A program made the position numbers and the translations under genes. A stretch of DNA of 64,000 nt from Rhabditoides inermis (lineage: Eukaryota > Nematoda > Chromadorea > Rhabditida > Rhabditidae): the NCBI GenBank assembly GCA_963966185.1, contig CAWZYM010000242.1:891001-955000 (forward strand). Reading direction: 5' to 3'. This document shows, piece by piece, positions 22,185-37,377 of this stretch. Each line of letters opens with the position of its first letter. The first letter of the stretch is position 1. The notes beneath the pieces were generated by a model that had not been told where the DNA came from, made no database searches, and saw only the letters and a program-made list of their open reading frames with translations.

Positions 22185-23229
22185 TGTCGCATTTACAAGT
22201 TGAAAAGTTTGCCCAGACTAGTAGAATCACCATCGCACACATTCTCAAGTCAGGGTTGGGCACAATGATTTTATAAGGATTATTGACTCATGTATATTAC
22301 ATCAATGGTTACGCAGTTGCTAGAAAATAGTACAATCTATCATAGAACAGTATGGATACCTAACATCATGAAACAAGCAGAGTGAGGGAAAGGAACATGG
22401 CTGGTCGGGGATATATTCAGATCGGGGATGGAGGAGGAACATGAGGAGAGAATAAGAACATGAGGCGGAGGCCACTGGGGTGGGGATTTCCCCAGCCCTC
22501 TATATCTAGCACGGGGAGAAATACTCAATCAAGAAAGGTGGCGAGGCTACCAAGTTATACACTACAAGGCCCCCGATACTACATCCACTCAATCCTTTCT
22601 AATCAATCTATCAAAGACATAATGTACAATGGGGTAGGTCCTATCTCTGATACCTGGAATCCTCCTCGGTCCGATGTCTCGACGAATCCTATCCGTGGTC
22701 CGTTTCATTCCGTTCAGCAAATCGGTTGATCATCCATCGTCAATCAATCTTCTGCCCTCTCATCCGAGGGACTTCAGACGCAGCGAATACAGCAACATAC
22801 TGGACTCATATAGAGCCTCAAGACTTCTTTGATACATAGTGAAGACTACTTTATGAAGATAATGACTAATAATATTCAAAGATAATGAATTGTGTTAATG
22901 ACTCTTCTTCATGCTAATTGACTACGGCTAGATTGCATTGTGGCCCTTTTGACTATTCCTTGCACACAGTACTTTCCGTGCACAGGCAACGACTCGTTTC
23001 GAATCGACTAGACTGCGATCAACTGACTTGGCTCTCCAGGCCTGAACCGACTGAATTTCAACAATACGAAATCGCCGGCGGCTGCGTATCGCGAGCTGAT
23101 AGGAAGCAAACTGCCGGGCGCGATGAACACCGGTAAATTACGGTCGCACTATGTCGCAATAGTGAGCGTAAAACACCATGGATGGCGTATTTTGGCTATT
23201 TTATAACAGTCGTGGCTGTAGCCGCGACA
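22185..23229 (-). repeat. LTR (5' in element orientation)
   Basis: Second 1045-bp copy, with no difference from the left copy that I could find, implying a very young insertion. Satellite sequence resumes at 23230 with CCTGTTCAGCGAGCAC. Confidence 0.9.
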
Positions 23230-23338
23230 CCTGTTCAGCGAGCACATAAGGGACAGAAAATAGAGTGCCTACTATCATCTGACAGTCTCCCATGTCATTC
23301 CCTGATCTCCTAGAATAATCACATGCATGCAAATTACG
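23230..23338. repeat. Terminal satellite fragment
   Basis: About 0.7 monomer continuing the interrupted repeat. It ends in ATGCAAATTACGT, after which the sequence becomes unique. This is the right edge of the satellite island. Confidence 0.93.
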
Positions 23339-24723
23339 TATCTTTTAATGTATCTTTTTCCAAAACGCAGCCGATTCTTCTGGAGATCTCTAGTCGTACG
23401 GATCACACATCAATCTTCAGAGTCTCTCGTCTTGCTGCCTCTCTCGCCTCTCACGTCGCCAGCCACCCTTCTCAAGAGCTCTACTCTCCATCTATAACCT
23501 TTTTTCAAATGACTTTCATTTTCAAAGCTTCACTGTTCATTCACCGTGCAATTTCGTAACATGTACAAACTCGCCTTCTGGATCATGCGCCGATCGAGAT
23601 GCTACCACCACCACCTCCGATGAGCCGCCTAAATTCGTTGGAACCAATCACCAGACTCCCACACATTCAGATTCTCAGATCACATCAACCCGAAAACAGT
23701 TTTCTCTGAAACTCAAGTGACTTTCCGGTAGGCAAATAGATGTTCGCGATGAGGTTATTTGTTCGAATGATACGGATCTGTAGCTCCCTTCTCATTCGGG
23801 ATAGCATTTACTGAAGATCATTTACAAAAGAAAGGGCATGCTAATGTTGTAGATCATCGAGTGGTTCAGAATTCCAGGTGAGTATGTGAAAAGTTGACCA
23901 TGAAAACATAGTCGGATCACACCCGACGTCAATGACGGAGACAGAGTTAAAGACAGTCGCAAGAAGAGATGCCACTGCAGAATCCTTGACGACGGGCAGG
24001 GAGTACATCAGGGAGTGTGGCTGCGAGGTAGAAGCTGAGACGATTCAAGTAGTGGGAAAACGGTTGCACTCCTAGCTATGACACGTTCATTCGACTTTCT
24101 ATACCTGGTGGCTTCTATACCTGATCTTGTGGTGGCTGGACTTTCTGAGCAAGAGTGAAGTGGCCAGGAGGGCGAAGTTGTTTCCATCACGTTGTTTTGG
24201 ACGACGTCTCCAGTGGATTCAGCATGCCTGATTTACTATAGAAGCTTTTCTGACCCATTGTCAGAGAAACAAAGAGCACACAACTCACACAGGTGCTCAA
24301 TGTCAACGATACCCGTATGTTGTTTCAGACAAGGTGCTCAGTTTCTGGAGCTCAAATGACTACATAGGGGGCTCCGTGAGCTTAAACTTGTTTACTTTGC
24401 AAGACAGTCTCAAAACAAAACAGTAAAACAATAATCACATTTCGGTGTTTCATAGTGCATAGTGTTTGAAAGCGTGCAGGTTAGTGCAGTTGGTGAGAGT
24501 GGTGGAGAATTTGCTGTGGTGAGGTTTCGGGTTTGCCAGAAATTCACACTTTATCAAGGCTGTCATCATTTATTCACATTTCATTGGTTGCATGTGGACA
24601 ATTCGAATTTCGTATACTCACGACAAATAAGCAGGGTTACAAAACGAAGAGTGAAATGGTTGAAACTTTATATTAACAAGTGTTGCGAATACGTTTCTAC
24701 GAACTACTAGGTGTGGAGCGAGT
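23339..24723. other. Non-repetitive stretch without a supported gene
   Basis: 1.4 kb of moderately AT-rich sequence between the satellite and the first host gene. Open frames are short and none gives consistent splice phases or a recognisable motif. I see no obvious repeat. Confidence 0.6.
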
Positions 24724-25299
24724 CTAGGCGAGAGTCTTCTTGGTCTTGGCGACGGCCGCATCTACCATGGCGCGAATCTTGGTGACGATCATCTCGCGGG
24801 AAGCCGCATCAGCCAGCTCGGATGCGCTCATCGTGAATCGCACGCCCTCGTTCGTGGCGCGCATCTTCCGCCCGGCCAGCCCCGTCATCTTAAACAGCAA
24901 GTTACCGAGAATGGCCTCCCATACAAACCTTCTCGCTGGCGACTTTGAGTAGGTGCGCGTTAGACAGTTTGCGGCCTTGCTTGCGAATCGCGCGAATTGC
25001 CCGCCTGACGCGGGTGTTGGTTTTGCGCAGCTGAAACACTCCGTCTTCTCTTTAGAATTGCAACTCGCTTCACCTCCGGAACCAGATCACGCTCTTCTTT
25101 CAGCGACCAGCCCGCTGTGGGACCGTCGTTGCCCCAGATATTCAGCTGAACCAATCAAATCGGGAAGAGTGGAAATAGGAAAGGAAAGATGACGGATTGA
25201 TCGAACCTCGATGTAGTCAGTTATGTGGTCGCGCAAGCCGCGAAGAAACACATCGTAGAATCCACGAAGAAATACCTTGTTTTTGAAAGGCACCCTCAT
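24724..25299 (-). CDS. Unrecognised small basic protein, 4 exons
   Basis: Exons 25207-25299, 25074-25145, 24929-25030 and 24724-24888 join in phase 0 throughout to give 143 aa. The protein starts MRVPFKNKVFLRGFYD, has an acidic and tryptophan-containing middle, a basic helix (TRVRRAIRAIRKQGRK), and ends in a lysine-rich tail VAKTKKTLA. There is no signal peptide or membrane segment. The 40-bp intron between exons 3 and 4 repairs what would otherwise look like a frameshift. The charge suggests a nucleic-acid- or ribosome-associated protein, but I do not recognise a family. It is divergently oriented to the gene at 25645. Confidence 0.6.
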
Positions 25300-25644
25300 T
25301 TTTAAGTTTGCGCCCTACAACACACATTATAGAAGATGTAAGCACTGACGACTAACGTGGCCAAACAATCTGTACATGCGATCTGCTGTGTCATTGACGT
25401 CATTGGGGGAGGAGGAGGGGGCGGAGGAGAGGGCGGGAGCAGGAACGGAGACGACGAGGAGGAGGAGGGCGAGGAGCAGGCGCGCACGCATCGTGCACCG
25501 CCGTGGAAATGACACGCAGCGGCTAAGCCTCCAATTACCCACGCCCGCTCGTCAATGATCAGAATTGACATTAGCATAGCTGACGGTAAGGGGCGCGTAC
25601 GAGCTGCGTGGATGTGGCGGTCATTTGTGGACGACAGACGGGCG
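25300..25644. promoter_or_regulatory. Divergent intergenic region
   Basis: 345 bp between the start codons of the basic-protein gene (minus) and the secreted-protein gene (plus). It includes a purine-rich run (GGAGGAGGAGG-like, 25407-25475). No TATA box was identified. It probably holds both promoters. Confidence 0.45.
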
Positions 25645-26760
25645 ATGGCGAGCCGAGCAGTCTCCCTCCTCCTCTATGCCCTCCTCTTTCTCACCCCGCA
25701 TCTCCTCTTCCACACCGCCGCCGCAAAAAACCCATCTTTCTCCATGGCTGTAAGCTGAACCTGAGGTCGCCAGATGTTCATTAATATCATTTTCCAGTTC
25801 TACTTCAACATGGGATGTGGGCGGGATATTTTCAACTATGACTTCCGCGGCACGCCGACGGTATCATCGATTCAGGTGAACGCTTAGTGGGGCTGTCCGG
25901 GGGAAAAGGTCGATAAACACTCAGCTGGCAGACATGGGAGATTGAATACGTTGAATTGCAGCTAGCCAAGGTATCTTCTACGGGAAATGTGGAGTACATT
26001 ACGACGGCCGTCCCCGTATGCTACAATCTCTACGCCAACCAGCCGACAACGAGGGTCTGGTTCACCATCTATGATATGGCCAAGGGAAAGTTCGTGAACA
26101 GTAAGCAAGAGGTGTGTCATGTTGTGCATCATGTATGCGTAATGGTCGATTCGACTAGGCGGACGGGATCGCGTTCAACGAGGTGTATATTGGCGTGGCT
26201 ACCGGCTCTGTGTCTGGCTTCGCTCCGATCGCACACACGTTCGACGAGGAACTGTGGGCACACCTATTGTGTTTCAAAAACCGACAGCATAATGCGTGAG
26301 TGCATGTCTCGTCACTGTGGCTAGTGATGGCGTGCTTTCAGTCTGCAGCGGGGCAGCACGGGGCTGTCCGGCAAAAACCACGAGAAACTCGCGCTGAGCA
26401 TCCGATCGGTTACACTATAGTCAATAGCAATGTTCACTTGTATCTATTAAACTTGTTATTTCAGTAGCGACCTCAGTGAAAGGAAACGACTGCAGACCGT
26501 GTATTTCTCTGGAGCGACAGAAAAAGTTATGGATGATTGCTCCGAGATGGGCCCTCACAACTGGCGAAACTACATGATCTCTGGCCATGGCATCTTCAGA
26601 CTCCGAGGAACTTCGCAGCAATTTAAGGTAAATAAGATGCACCTCGTCGAATACAATGACTAGATTTCAGAGGGCGGGTGAGATGCGTTTCGTTAAGCCT
26701 GTGTACGACTTTCCCGATCTCTTCACTCCCAAGATTCTCATGCCCAACGAAAACGACTAG
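25645..26760 (+). CDS. Unrecognised secreted protein, 7 exons
   Basis: Exons 25645-25749, 25798-25875, 25932-26111, 26159-26295, 26342-26408, 26496-26627 and 26671-26760 sum to 263 codons with consistent phases. The first exon encodes a clear signal peptide (basic start, then LLLYALLFLTPHLLF and an Ala-rich cleavage region). The mature part is beta-strand-like, rich in aromatic residues, with scattered cysteines (NMGCG, VPVCYN, LLCFKN, MDDCS) that could form disulphides. No transmembrane segment follows. The acceptor of exon 6 is the second AG, because the first leads to a stop. Likely an extracellular protein; family unknown. Confidence 0.7.
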
Positions 26761-27403
26761 GCCGTTGACAAGCGATCACACTGTAGAAAACCACTCTTTT
26801 GTAGCATTCTTTAAAACACCATACCTTAGCAATATGTTTATTTGTGGCTGTCTGTGAGTGAACGAGTGAACGGTTTGAATAAATTCTTTTCAATCAAAGA
26901 ATTGACTTTTGTGAAACTACGTGACAAATCCTCAAACCTCAAACCTCAAACCTCTGTCATTTTTGTCAGAAGAACTTTCTTGTGTCACATGTCACATGCC
27001 AATGTCACATGCCATTGTCACATGTCAATGTCTCTCATGACTCTGTGGAAAGATCACTTTTACTAGAAATTTCAGACCGTTCTCAGAAACAGAGTGTGGC
27101 ATTTGAATCGACTTAATCCAGTAGCATCGTTTAGACATGCTTGTGCTCGTTGATTCATCAATACCTTCTTTTTCATCTCATTGCCGGAACAATCCGTATG
27201 ATATCCCACTCTTCTCCTCCAATACCTCATTCATACCGCCAACCACAAGTTTCTCACCCTGACTATTCTCTAGTGAACACCTCGTACCGTGAAACAGTTT
27301 TTTTTCGAACTTCGTCATCAACAACATTCATTCACATCATCACAATTCAATAATTGAAAGTCGGACGAAGGAAAGGCAGTGTTTACAAGAAGATGGTGGC
27401 TTC
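26761..27403. other. Intergenic region with short tandem repeats
   Basis: 643 bp between convergent genes. It contains CTCAAAC-type triplicate repeats near 26933-26956 and five alternating copies of a GTCACATG(CCA) unit near 26990-27035. Nothing coding is supported. Confidence 0.65.
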
Positions 27404-27852
27404 TTACTTGTCGCTTCCCTCATCCGAATCACTCTCATCTGCAAGCAACACATGGACAGTGGGATTGGCTGGGTGGAAACAAACCGGAGCTGTGCCCGAC
27501 AGGGACGCGGATACTTCCTCCAGGCGGGATCACACGAGTCTCGCCGTTCTGGACACGATATGAGAGTGTGGGGAGAAGTGTACTGCATACCATGACCAGG
27601 GTGGCTCCGTCGCTGCCGGCAGTGAGGACGCCGTTGGAATAGGAGACGTTTCCACTGACAGTCTCCATTCCACGCACAGCCCAGTCGTCGTCATAGCAGG
27701 AGGCAGTGACCTCGGAAAGGGACGAGGAGGAGAGGGAGCCGGTGACAGAGGGCGAGGATGGGTGGGAGGGCACTGAAAGAGCGAGTGAGACGGGTGGAAG
27801 GGAAAGGCGAGAAAGAAAGGGACGCACTGTTATCACGTTGCTCGACCGACAT
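27404..27852 (-). CDS. Small protein with acidic C-terminal tail, 4 exons
   Basis: Exons 27828-27852, 27597-27772, 27485-27548 and 27404-27438 give 99 aa with matching phases. It opens MSVEQRDN, then a serine-rich stretch, a compact beta-rich core (region around MET-VSGNVSYSNGVLTAGSDGATL and PPGGSIRVPVG), and ends in an acidic tail DESDSDEGSDK. The layout of a beta core plus acidic tail recalls nucleoplasmin-like histone chaperones, but I see no diagnostic motif, so this is only an analogy. There is no signal peptide. The tail is encoded by its own short last exon. Confidence 0.55.
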
Positions 27853-28082
27853 GAGGGAAGGAGGGACAAGAAATGACCGCATTCCCATCATAGTCTCCTC
27901 ATTATCACATCTCCATCTCATCTTTTTCTCGATAAAATCAATACTATTCTATAACCATGTCATTTTCGCAGAACTTCCACACGTTGCTAGTGTTTGCGTT
28001 ACAAAAAAATCACGAAATCTTCTTATACATTTTTATTAGTGCACATTGCAACCAGGTGAAAAAGCTTTAACAGTAGTAAATA

Positions 28083-29909
28083 CTAGAAGTAGCAGATGAT
28101 AATGAGAGTGGCGAGGAGAGTGGCGAGTGAGACGCGAGAAGACGCGCCTTCCTCGTCCACCACCGAATTGCCTGAACATGGCTATGAGAGGATAGGAGGG
28201 GAGGCGAGTTGCTCACACATGTTGTCGATGCAACAGCAGGTGTGGGTGCGCACGTGCTGCGTGGAATTCGGACCTCCTCCCTCTCCTCCCAATCCAGACG
28301 CAAACGAAGCCGACTCCTTCGCAGACTCACACGACAGAAAACCGTCGTCCGCGCACTGCAACAGAGGAGATAGAGAAGGAGAGAGGGAGGGGAGAGGTGG
28401 CTGTCAGCATACCTGTTTGTATATCATTCTGTTGGCTGGCGTGTCTCCCTCACATGTTCCTACCATTTTCTCGTTTTCGATCACTGGATGATAGGGGGAG
28501 TGAAGGGCGCAGAACTGAACAAGCCATCTCATCCCATCTATCCCTCCTTCTCCCTCCCTCCTCCTCTTCCTCTCACTTACCAGACAGTTCTTGCGCGCCT
28601 CGCCGAAATGCATGCACTGCACATTCTCTATCGCTGAAACCAAATCTAATGTACCGTAACCCTAACACCTACAGTACCCGCTAGTTCAGTCATGGTGGCT
28701 CTCAGCACGCGCTCGGCCATTGGCTTCTCCACATAGGCGGGGAACCACTGTGCCAGATCCGTAGACTCCGTGCGGCCCTGTCCTCTCAGTTAGCATTACT
28801 GTACACTGCCGTACGCAGTACCGTCTTCTCGATCCACGGTAGCAGCTGCTGCTTGTCGAGGTAGATCTGGTCCCACATGTTCACGTCCCTGCCGAGCAGG
28901 TTCACCAGTTTCTGAAATCGATACTCGATCGATATACGATCGATACTCGATCGATACTCGATCAATCTACACCCGCACCGCCATCCACTGCACAGTGTTG
29001 CACATGGGCGTCTTGCATCCGAAGAATGCGACGCGGTGCCAGCTGCGGAAGTTGCAGTTGCGATCCTCCCGCACACTCTGCCATTCAATCGATAGTCACT
29101 CCCCACTCGCACACACACTCCCATCCCTATCTTGTACGGCTGTGCGAAGACTGCTAGGGAGACGCCGGCGCCGTCCGCCGCTCTCCGCAGATGCTGCTCC
29201 CACGCGGAACGAGTGTACTGGAAGCACGTCCCTTCCCCTTCTCTCTCCCTCCACCCACCTTGTCCACGTCGTCGCTCTGGTGGAAGCCAGTGTTGAATAG
29301 GTCGCGTCGGACGATGTCCGTCCACGTGCTCACACTGCCATCGCCCAGCAGTCGAGTGTCGAAGGGAGTGAGTGTGAATGCGTCCGGACCCGGGTGGCTG
29401 GTCAGATCACACGCGTCTGTCGCGTCAGTCTCCACAACTGCAACCACTACAGTAGGGGACAAAGAGAGGGGGAGACTGAGGGGGAGAGAGGGGAGGGAGA
29501 AAGAAGGAGAGAGAGAGCGAGGGAGAGCGAGGGGGCGTACACTTCCAATCGATCAGCACCCCGCATCTGTACTTGCCGGTCTCGTTGATGGCGTACATGG
29601 CCTCGCTCTCTCGGATTCCGTACACCTGTGAGGGCAGTGAGGCTTGGAGGCGCAAGAAGAGTGCACCTGGTAGATGGTGGGGTGTTGTCGGTGTGCTTTC
29701 GAAGGAACATACGAGACGTTGGCACGTATGGGAGCAGCGAGTGCGGCCTTGGCTTCCGCCCCGTACCAACACGGCATAGCCACGCACAAGGGGAGGAGCT
29801 ACAAGGGGCGGGGCTAGCCAGAACTGCCACACGTCCCACTCACCGCAACAACAACCACCGCTAGCAGTCGACGCATTCCAGAAAATGACCACGTATCAAA
29901 GATCGCCAT
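28083..29909 (-). CDS. Cysteine-rich, probably GPI-anchored surface protein, 11 exons
   Basis: Exons 29844-29909, 29667-29798, 29541-29625, 29259-29437, 29119-29217, 28979-29077, 28822-28911, 28678-28777, 28581-28633, 28217-28355 and 28083-28171 sum to 377 codons. An N-terminal signal sequence spans exons 1-2 (MRRLLAVVVVA then LLPLC). The body has many cysteines. Before the C-terminus lies CCCIDNMCN, resembling the final CCxxDxCN of three-finger (Ly6/uPAR or activin-receptor ectodomain) folds. The protein ends in a hydrophobic stretch LATLLATLIIICYF with no cytoplasmic tail, as expected for a GPI signal. Two N-glycosylation sequons (NVS, NST) are visible. The three-finger link is inference from one motif. 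Confidence 0.65.
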
Positions 29910-30114
29910 TCAACAACATAACGACAATCTCCACAACAACAACAATGCACGTTTACGAAAACACACGTTTATCGATACACATGATGCAAGACGCGACTTG
30001 TAATTTAATCTGGTAATAGAAGTAGGATTTCGAGTGTTTTGTTTCAAATTGCAAGTACTATATGCGAGAAGATTGAGGGTGAGGATGAAGGTGAGGGGGG
30101 GGGGGTGATTGTAT

Positions 30115-30492
30115 CTACTGGTTCGGCTCGAACACAATGTCATAGTCGATGCCGCGACGAACGCGATTCGCCGCGCCAGGGGCCACCGTCGTCGTCGTCG
30201 TCGTATCTGGGACGTTACTCAGAGCAAAGTACGATGCCAGCAATCCTTTGCTGTACAGCTCCAGCGGTTTCAGCTCCAACAGGTCTGCCGTCTGCAATCA
30301 AACCTTCTCACTAGCGCTCTCTCTCTCCCCTCTTCCGTCTCCTCTTCTCTCTCTCCCTCTCCTCACCACGAGAGGAATGTACATCTCCTTGATGACCTTG
30401 TCCCATCTGTCGAGTGGGTGCTCGACTTCGCTGCTCGGAGAGATCGCATCCGCCAGACACACAACAGACACTAGCCACACCAGCACACGCAT
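30115..30492 (-). CDS. Small secreted protein with furin-type site
   Basis: Two exons (30367-30492 and 30115-30291) give exactly 100 aa. A signal peptide (MRVLVWLVSVVCLADA) is followed by a helical region, a threonine run, and RVRR before a 12-residue C-terminal peptide. The dibasic RVRR fits proprotein convertase cleavage, so a prohormone-like product is possible. The mature peptide lacks an amidation glycine. It lies directly upstream of, and on the same strand as, the cysteine-rich surface protein gene and shares its secretory character. Its start is 200 bp from the divergent ATPase start. Confidence 0.6.
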
Positions 30493-30549
30493 CTCTCCCC
30501 AGTGATTCTTCCAACGCCAACCACGCCCTTATCAACTGCTCTAGATTAG

Positions 30550-30640
30550 CATGCCCCGCCCAGTCCGGCCACGCACCCTCGTTAGCATGCCCCGCCCCGT
30601 TTGGCCCCGCCCCCTCGTTAGCATGCCCCGCCCCCTGTCG
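30550..30640. repeat. Tandem repeat in the ATPase upstream region
   Basis: About two and a half copies of a roughly 36-bp unit built on GTTAGCATGCCCCGCCCC between the divergent starts at 30492 and 30692. The GC-box-like CCCCGCCCC cores could bind Sp1/KLF-type factors (inference). Confidence 0.6.
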
Positions 30641-30691
30641 ATCCGCGGAGCGTCCTTTCGGGGTGTGTCAGTCGTGCCCGCAGCTTCTGCG

Positions 30692-34840
<4,149 letters not shown>

Positions 34841-36083
34841 AGGGAAGGAGGAGAAGGAGCAGTACATCACACTACAACCATCACATCACTTAAACACTAC
34901 TCGCTCTCATCGTCTGTGTGTTATGTACGAGACAGGCCAGCATAAACAGTTGTGAATTGATCATGTGATGAGGTTGTTAAAAGCTCTGATGCCTCAGAAG
35001 CAATCGCTGTTTCATAATTCAACTAGTTGGAAATATCGTGAATCCGTGAATCCGAACTCCACAATTCCGTATTAGTAAATCGAGGCATCTCCCTTAAAAC
35101 AGTAGTGACTTATTTTTGACTCCAAGAAAAAAAAATAACTTCGGATATGTTTTCAAAGAGACGGATCACGGATCACGAAGGAACAGTGGCGACTTGTTTT
35201 TGACTCGGAATATTATTAAAAGTATATTAACCTAACACATTTGCAATTTTCGCGAAAGAACGACGATTCTGCGTTACTTTCGATTCTGCCACTGCCAAGG
35301 ATGCAGACGAAAATCTGAAACACCCGCCAACGCTTCAATACTGCACGTTGGGGGCGGAGACATAAGCACAAATGAACGGAGAAGCACAAATGACGCCCTT
35401 TCACTTGCTTCATGGCTCACTGCATGTGCGATGCGTTGTTGCCCTCGAGCTTAGCGGGTTCGCTTCCGGTCACCACCAAATGTTTTGCTCGTGTGAAAAT
35501 GAGGAGATGTGGCAGGTTGTGACAGAAATTAGTCGCCACTGTTCCTTTAAATCCGTCATCATTAGAACCGCCAAAGTGTAACAAGAGAGACGAATTGATA
35601 CTTTTGAGAATACATCAGTCGAAAAGCGTTTTCTTTCGACCCCCTCCCTGATTAGGATCGGCGCGAAGCGCCGATCGTTTGGGTCTTATCCAGCGGCGCG
35701 CAGAACCGCTCGGCCCGGAGGGCCGCCAAAATCGCTTGTAAATCATTAAAATAATAAATGTTTCAGAGTTATATCATGATCTTGTCTTTAAATCGTCCGT
35801 TGAACAACTATAAACAAAAACAAAACATGAAACAATAGTTTAATACCCAAAAATATGTTCGCTGGTTAGGTCTGCACGTTTGTCAGTTGTGCAGCTGTTC
35901 GCTGATTCGCTGAAAGACCCGCTCACTAGTCCCGCCCCCACGCGCTCATTGGTTCGTGATGCGGAATGTGTGCGGGAGAGCGCGATAATGCGATAATGTG
36001 CCCACTGTTTGTCATTTGCGTCGTCGTTCACGCGCGTTGTTTTGTTGTTGTTATCTTTGTGGTTTAAAATACATTTTGAAAAA
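34841..36083. other. Intergenic region downstream of the ATPase
   Basis: 1.2 kb without a supported gene. It contains two related segments with the words GGATCACG...AGGAACAGTGGCGACTTGTTTTTGACTC (35160-35210) and, in reverse, near 35515-35545. It also holds a perfect GC-rich hairpin (35656-35676). Confidence 0.55.
35656..35676. repeat. GC-rich perfect hairpin
   Basis: Arms GATCGGCGC and GCGCCGATC around a GAA loop. They stand out from the AT-rich surroundings and are followed by another GC block with CGGCCCGGAGGGCCG. Confidence 0.85.
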
Positions 36084-36655
36084 AAGAAAATTTCTTCGAA
36101 ATTCAACAAAAGGACATTCATTCTCTTTTGAAAAGTACAAGCGTAAAGTAGTTCTGTTTGGGTTCACTTCAATTCAACAAAGCACATGCGTAAAACTATT
36201 ATTTTTACACTAAACCATAAACACAAACCTGCTCTCTCAAAACGATCACAAATACATCGACAATCAAATGCCATTATGAATATACTGTTGCACACACACA
36301 TTCTATCACTCTTATTCTATTAACCATTAATCAAATGAGTCATCTATGAAAAAAGCTCTTGTATTTGTATACATTCAAAAATAATGAAAACATCATTGTA
36401 AACTTAACTATTGTTCTATAGCTGTTCATTAAATTTCACAATGCTTTCATAAGAAATAGAAAATATATTATATAGCCCTTATTAATAAATTATCGATAAA
36501 GTTTACGTTTTTTTACAAATCGTTTGAGAGAGCAGGTTTGTGTTTATAGTTTAGTGTAGAAATAATAGTTTTATGCATGTGCTTTGGTTGAATTGAGGTG
36601 AACCCAAACAGAACTATTTTACGCTTGTACTTTTCAGAAGAGAATTCTAATCTGC
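36084..36655. mobile_element. Foldback MITE-like element 1
   Basis: Arms of about 130 bp (36119-36250 and 36517-36650) are near-perfect inverted repeats around a 265-bp AT-rich centre. Arms contain TGAAAAGTACAAGCGTAAA, GTTTGGGTTCAC and ACAAACCTGCTCTCTCAAA. There is no transposase. The outer sequence AACAAAAGGACAT (36106-36118) is shared with the related element at 49217-49500. I could not fix the target duplication. Confidence 0.8.
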
Positions 36656-36709
36656 ATTGATTTATGACAAATAATGGAATTGACATGGTATGTACAGTGT
36701 GACGAGTGA

Positions 36710-37377
36710 TCAGGCGAAAATCGGCAGGGCGGATTGCGAGTGAGAATGGGTGAGGGCCTTGTGGTGGAAGGCGACATGAATGAGGTATTCGAGGAGAAGA
36801 GAGTGGAGGGTGAGCAGCACACACGGGTCGAGGAAGACGGCCAGCTTGAGAGGGCCGAGGTAGGCTGAAAAGAAGACGAGTGAAAGGAGAGCGGGAGCGG
36901 GATAGACTCACCAGCGACCTGGTCGGCAGGCATCACCTGGCTGAACGTCTCGATGACGAGCTTCTCGAAGACGTCGGGATACGTCACGTAGTAGAAGATG
37001 GTGATGATGTACTGGACGCCGCTGACCTGAAGTGAGCTACATACACTACAGTAATCCCGCAGGTTTACTCACGGCAACATAGACAATGCAGCTGTAGTGG
37101 GCGGCCTTGTAGGAGAGAGTCCAGCGTTGAGGCAGCCGCCAGAGGGAGGCAGCCCCGAGCAGAAGGAACAGCATCTCCAGAAGGCTATCGCACACAGCGA
37201 GGCGAAAGGTGGCAGTGGAGTGCTGAAGGGAGAGGATAAGAACATATATGACACGCTACATGCCTGACTGAGGACGACAAAGCCGAGGAGCACATCACAT
37301 CCGGTCAGAAAGAGCTTGACGGCGAGAAGGCAGCGGGCAGTGGCCAGCATGCTCGAGTAGGTGGGAGGAGTCGACAT
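36710..37377 (-). CDS. Small polytopic membrane protein, 4 exons
   Basis: Exons 37264-37377, 37073-37222, 36912-37026 and 36710-36864 give 177 aa. Intron 1 (37223-37263, 41 bp) is GC-AG. Reading through it keeps a frame open but destroys the membrane protein, and the nearest GT donor leads to a stop. About four hydrophobic segments are visible: around LAVKLFLTGCDVLLGFVVL, LLEMLFLLLGAASLW, CIVYVAVSGVQYIITIFYYV, and the segment from LAVFLDPCVLLTLHSLLLEYL. The tail is His- and Ser-rich and ends at TGA. I do not recognise the family. The compact four-helix layout is reminiscent of small tetraspan proteins. Confidence 0.7.

Larger units (their letters stand above)
19945..23229 (-). mobile_element. 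Non-autonomous LTR retroelement with 1045-bp LTRs
   Basis: Two 1045-bp direct repeats (19945-20989 and 22185-23229), identical as far as I can read, flank a 1195-bp interior. Termini are TGTCGC...GCGACA. The duplicated satellite pentamer CCTGT lies at 19940-19944 and 23230-23234. Orientation is minus, because a tRNA-Gly-type primer site lies at the inner edge of the right LTR and a purine-rich tract at the inner edge of the left one. The interior has no ORF above 75 codons with any domain, so proteins must come from another element (TRIM/LARD-like). Confidence 0.9.

Noticed and set aside
24740..24952. Plus-strand 70-codon frame
   Set aside because: Antisense shadow of exons 3-4 of the minus-strand basic-protein gene.
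27404..27852. Nucleoplasmin identity for the acid-tailed protein
   Set aside because: Only the beta-core-plus-acidic-tail impression supports it. The characteristic nucleoplasmin core motifs are not visible.
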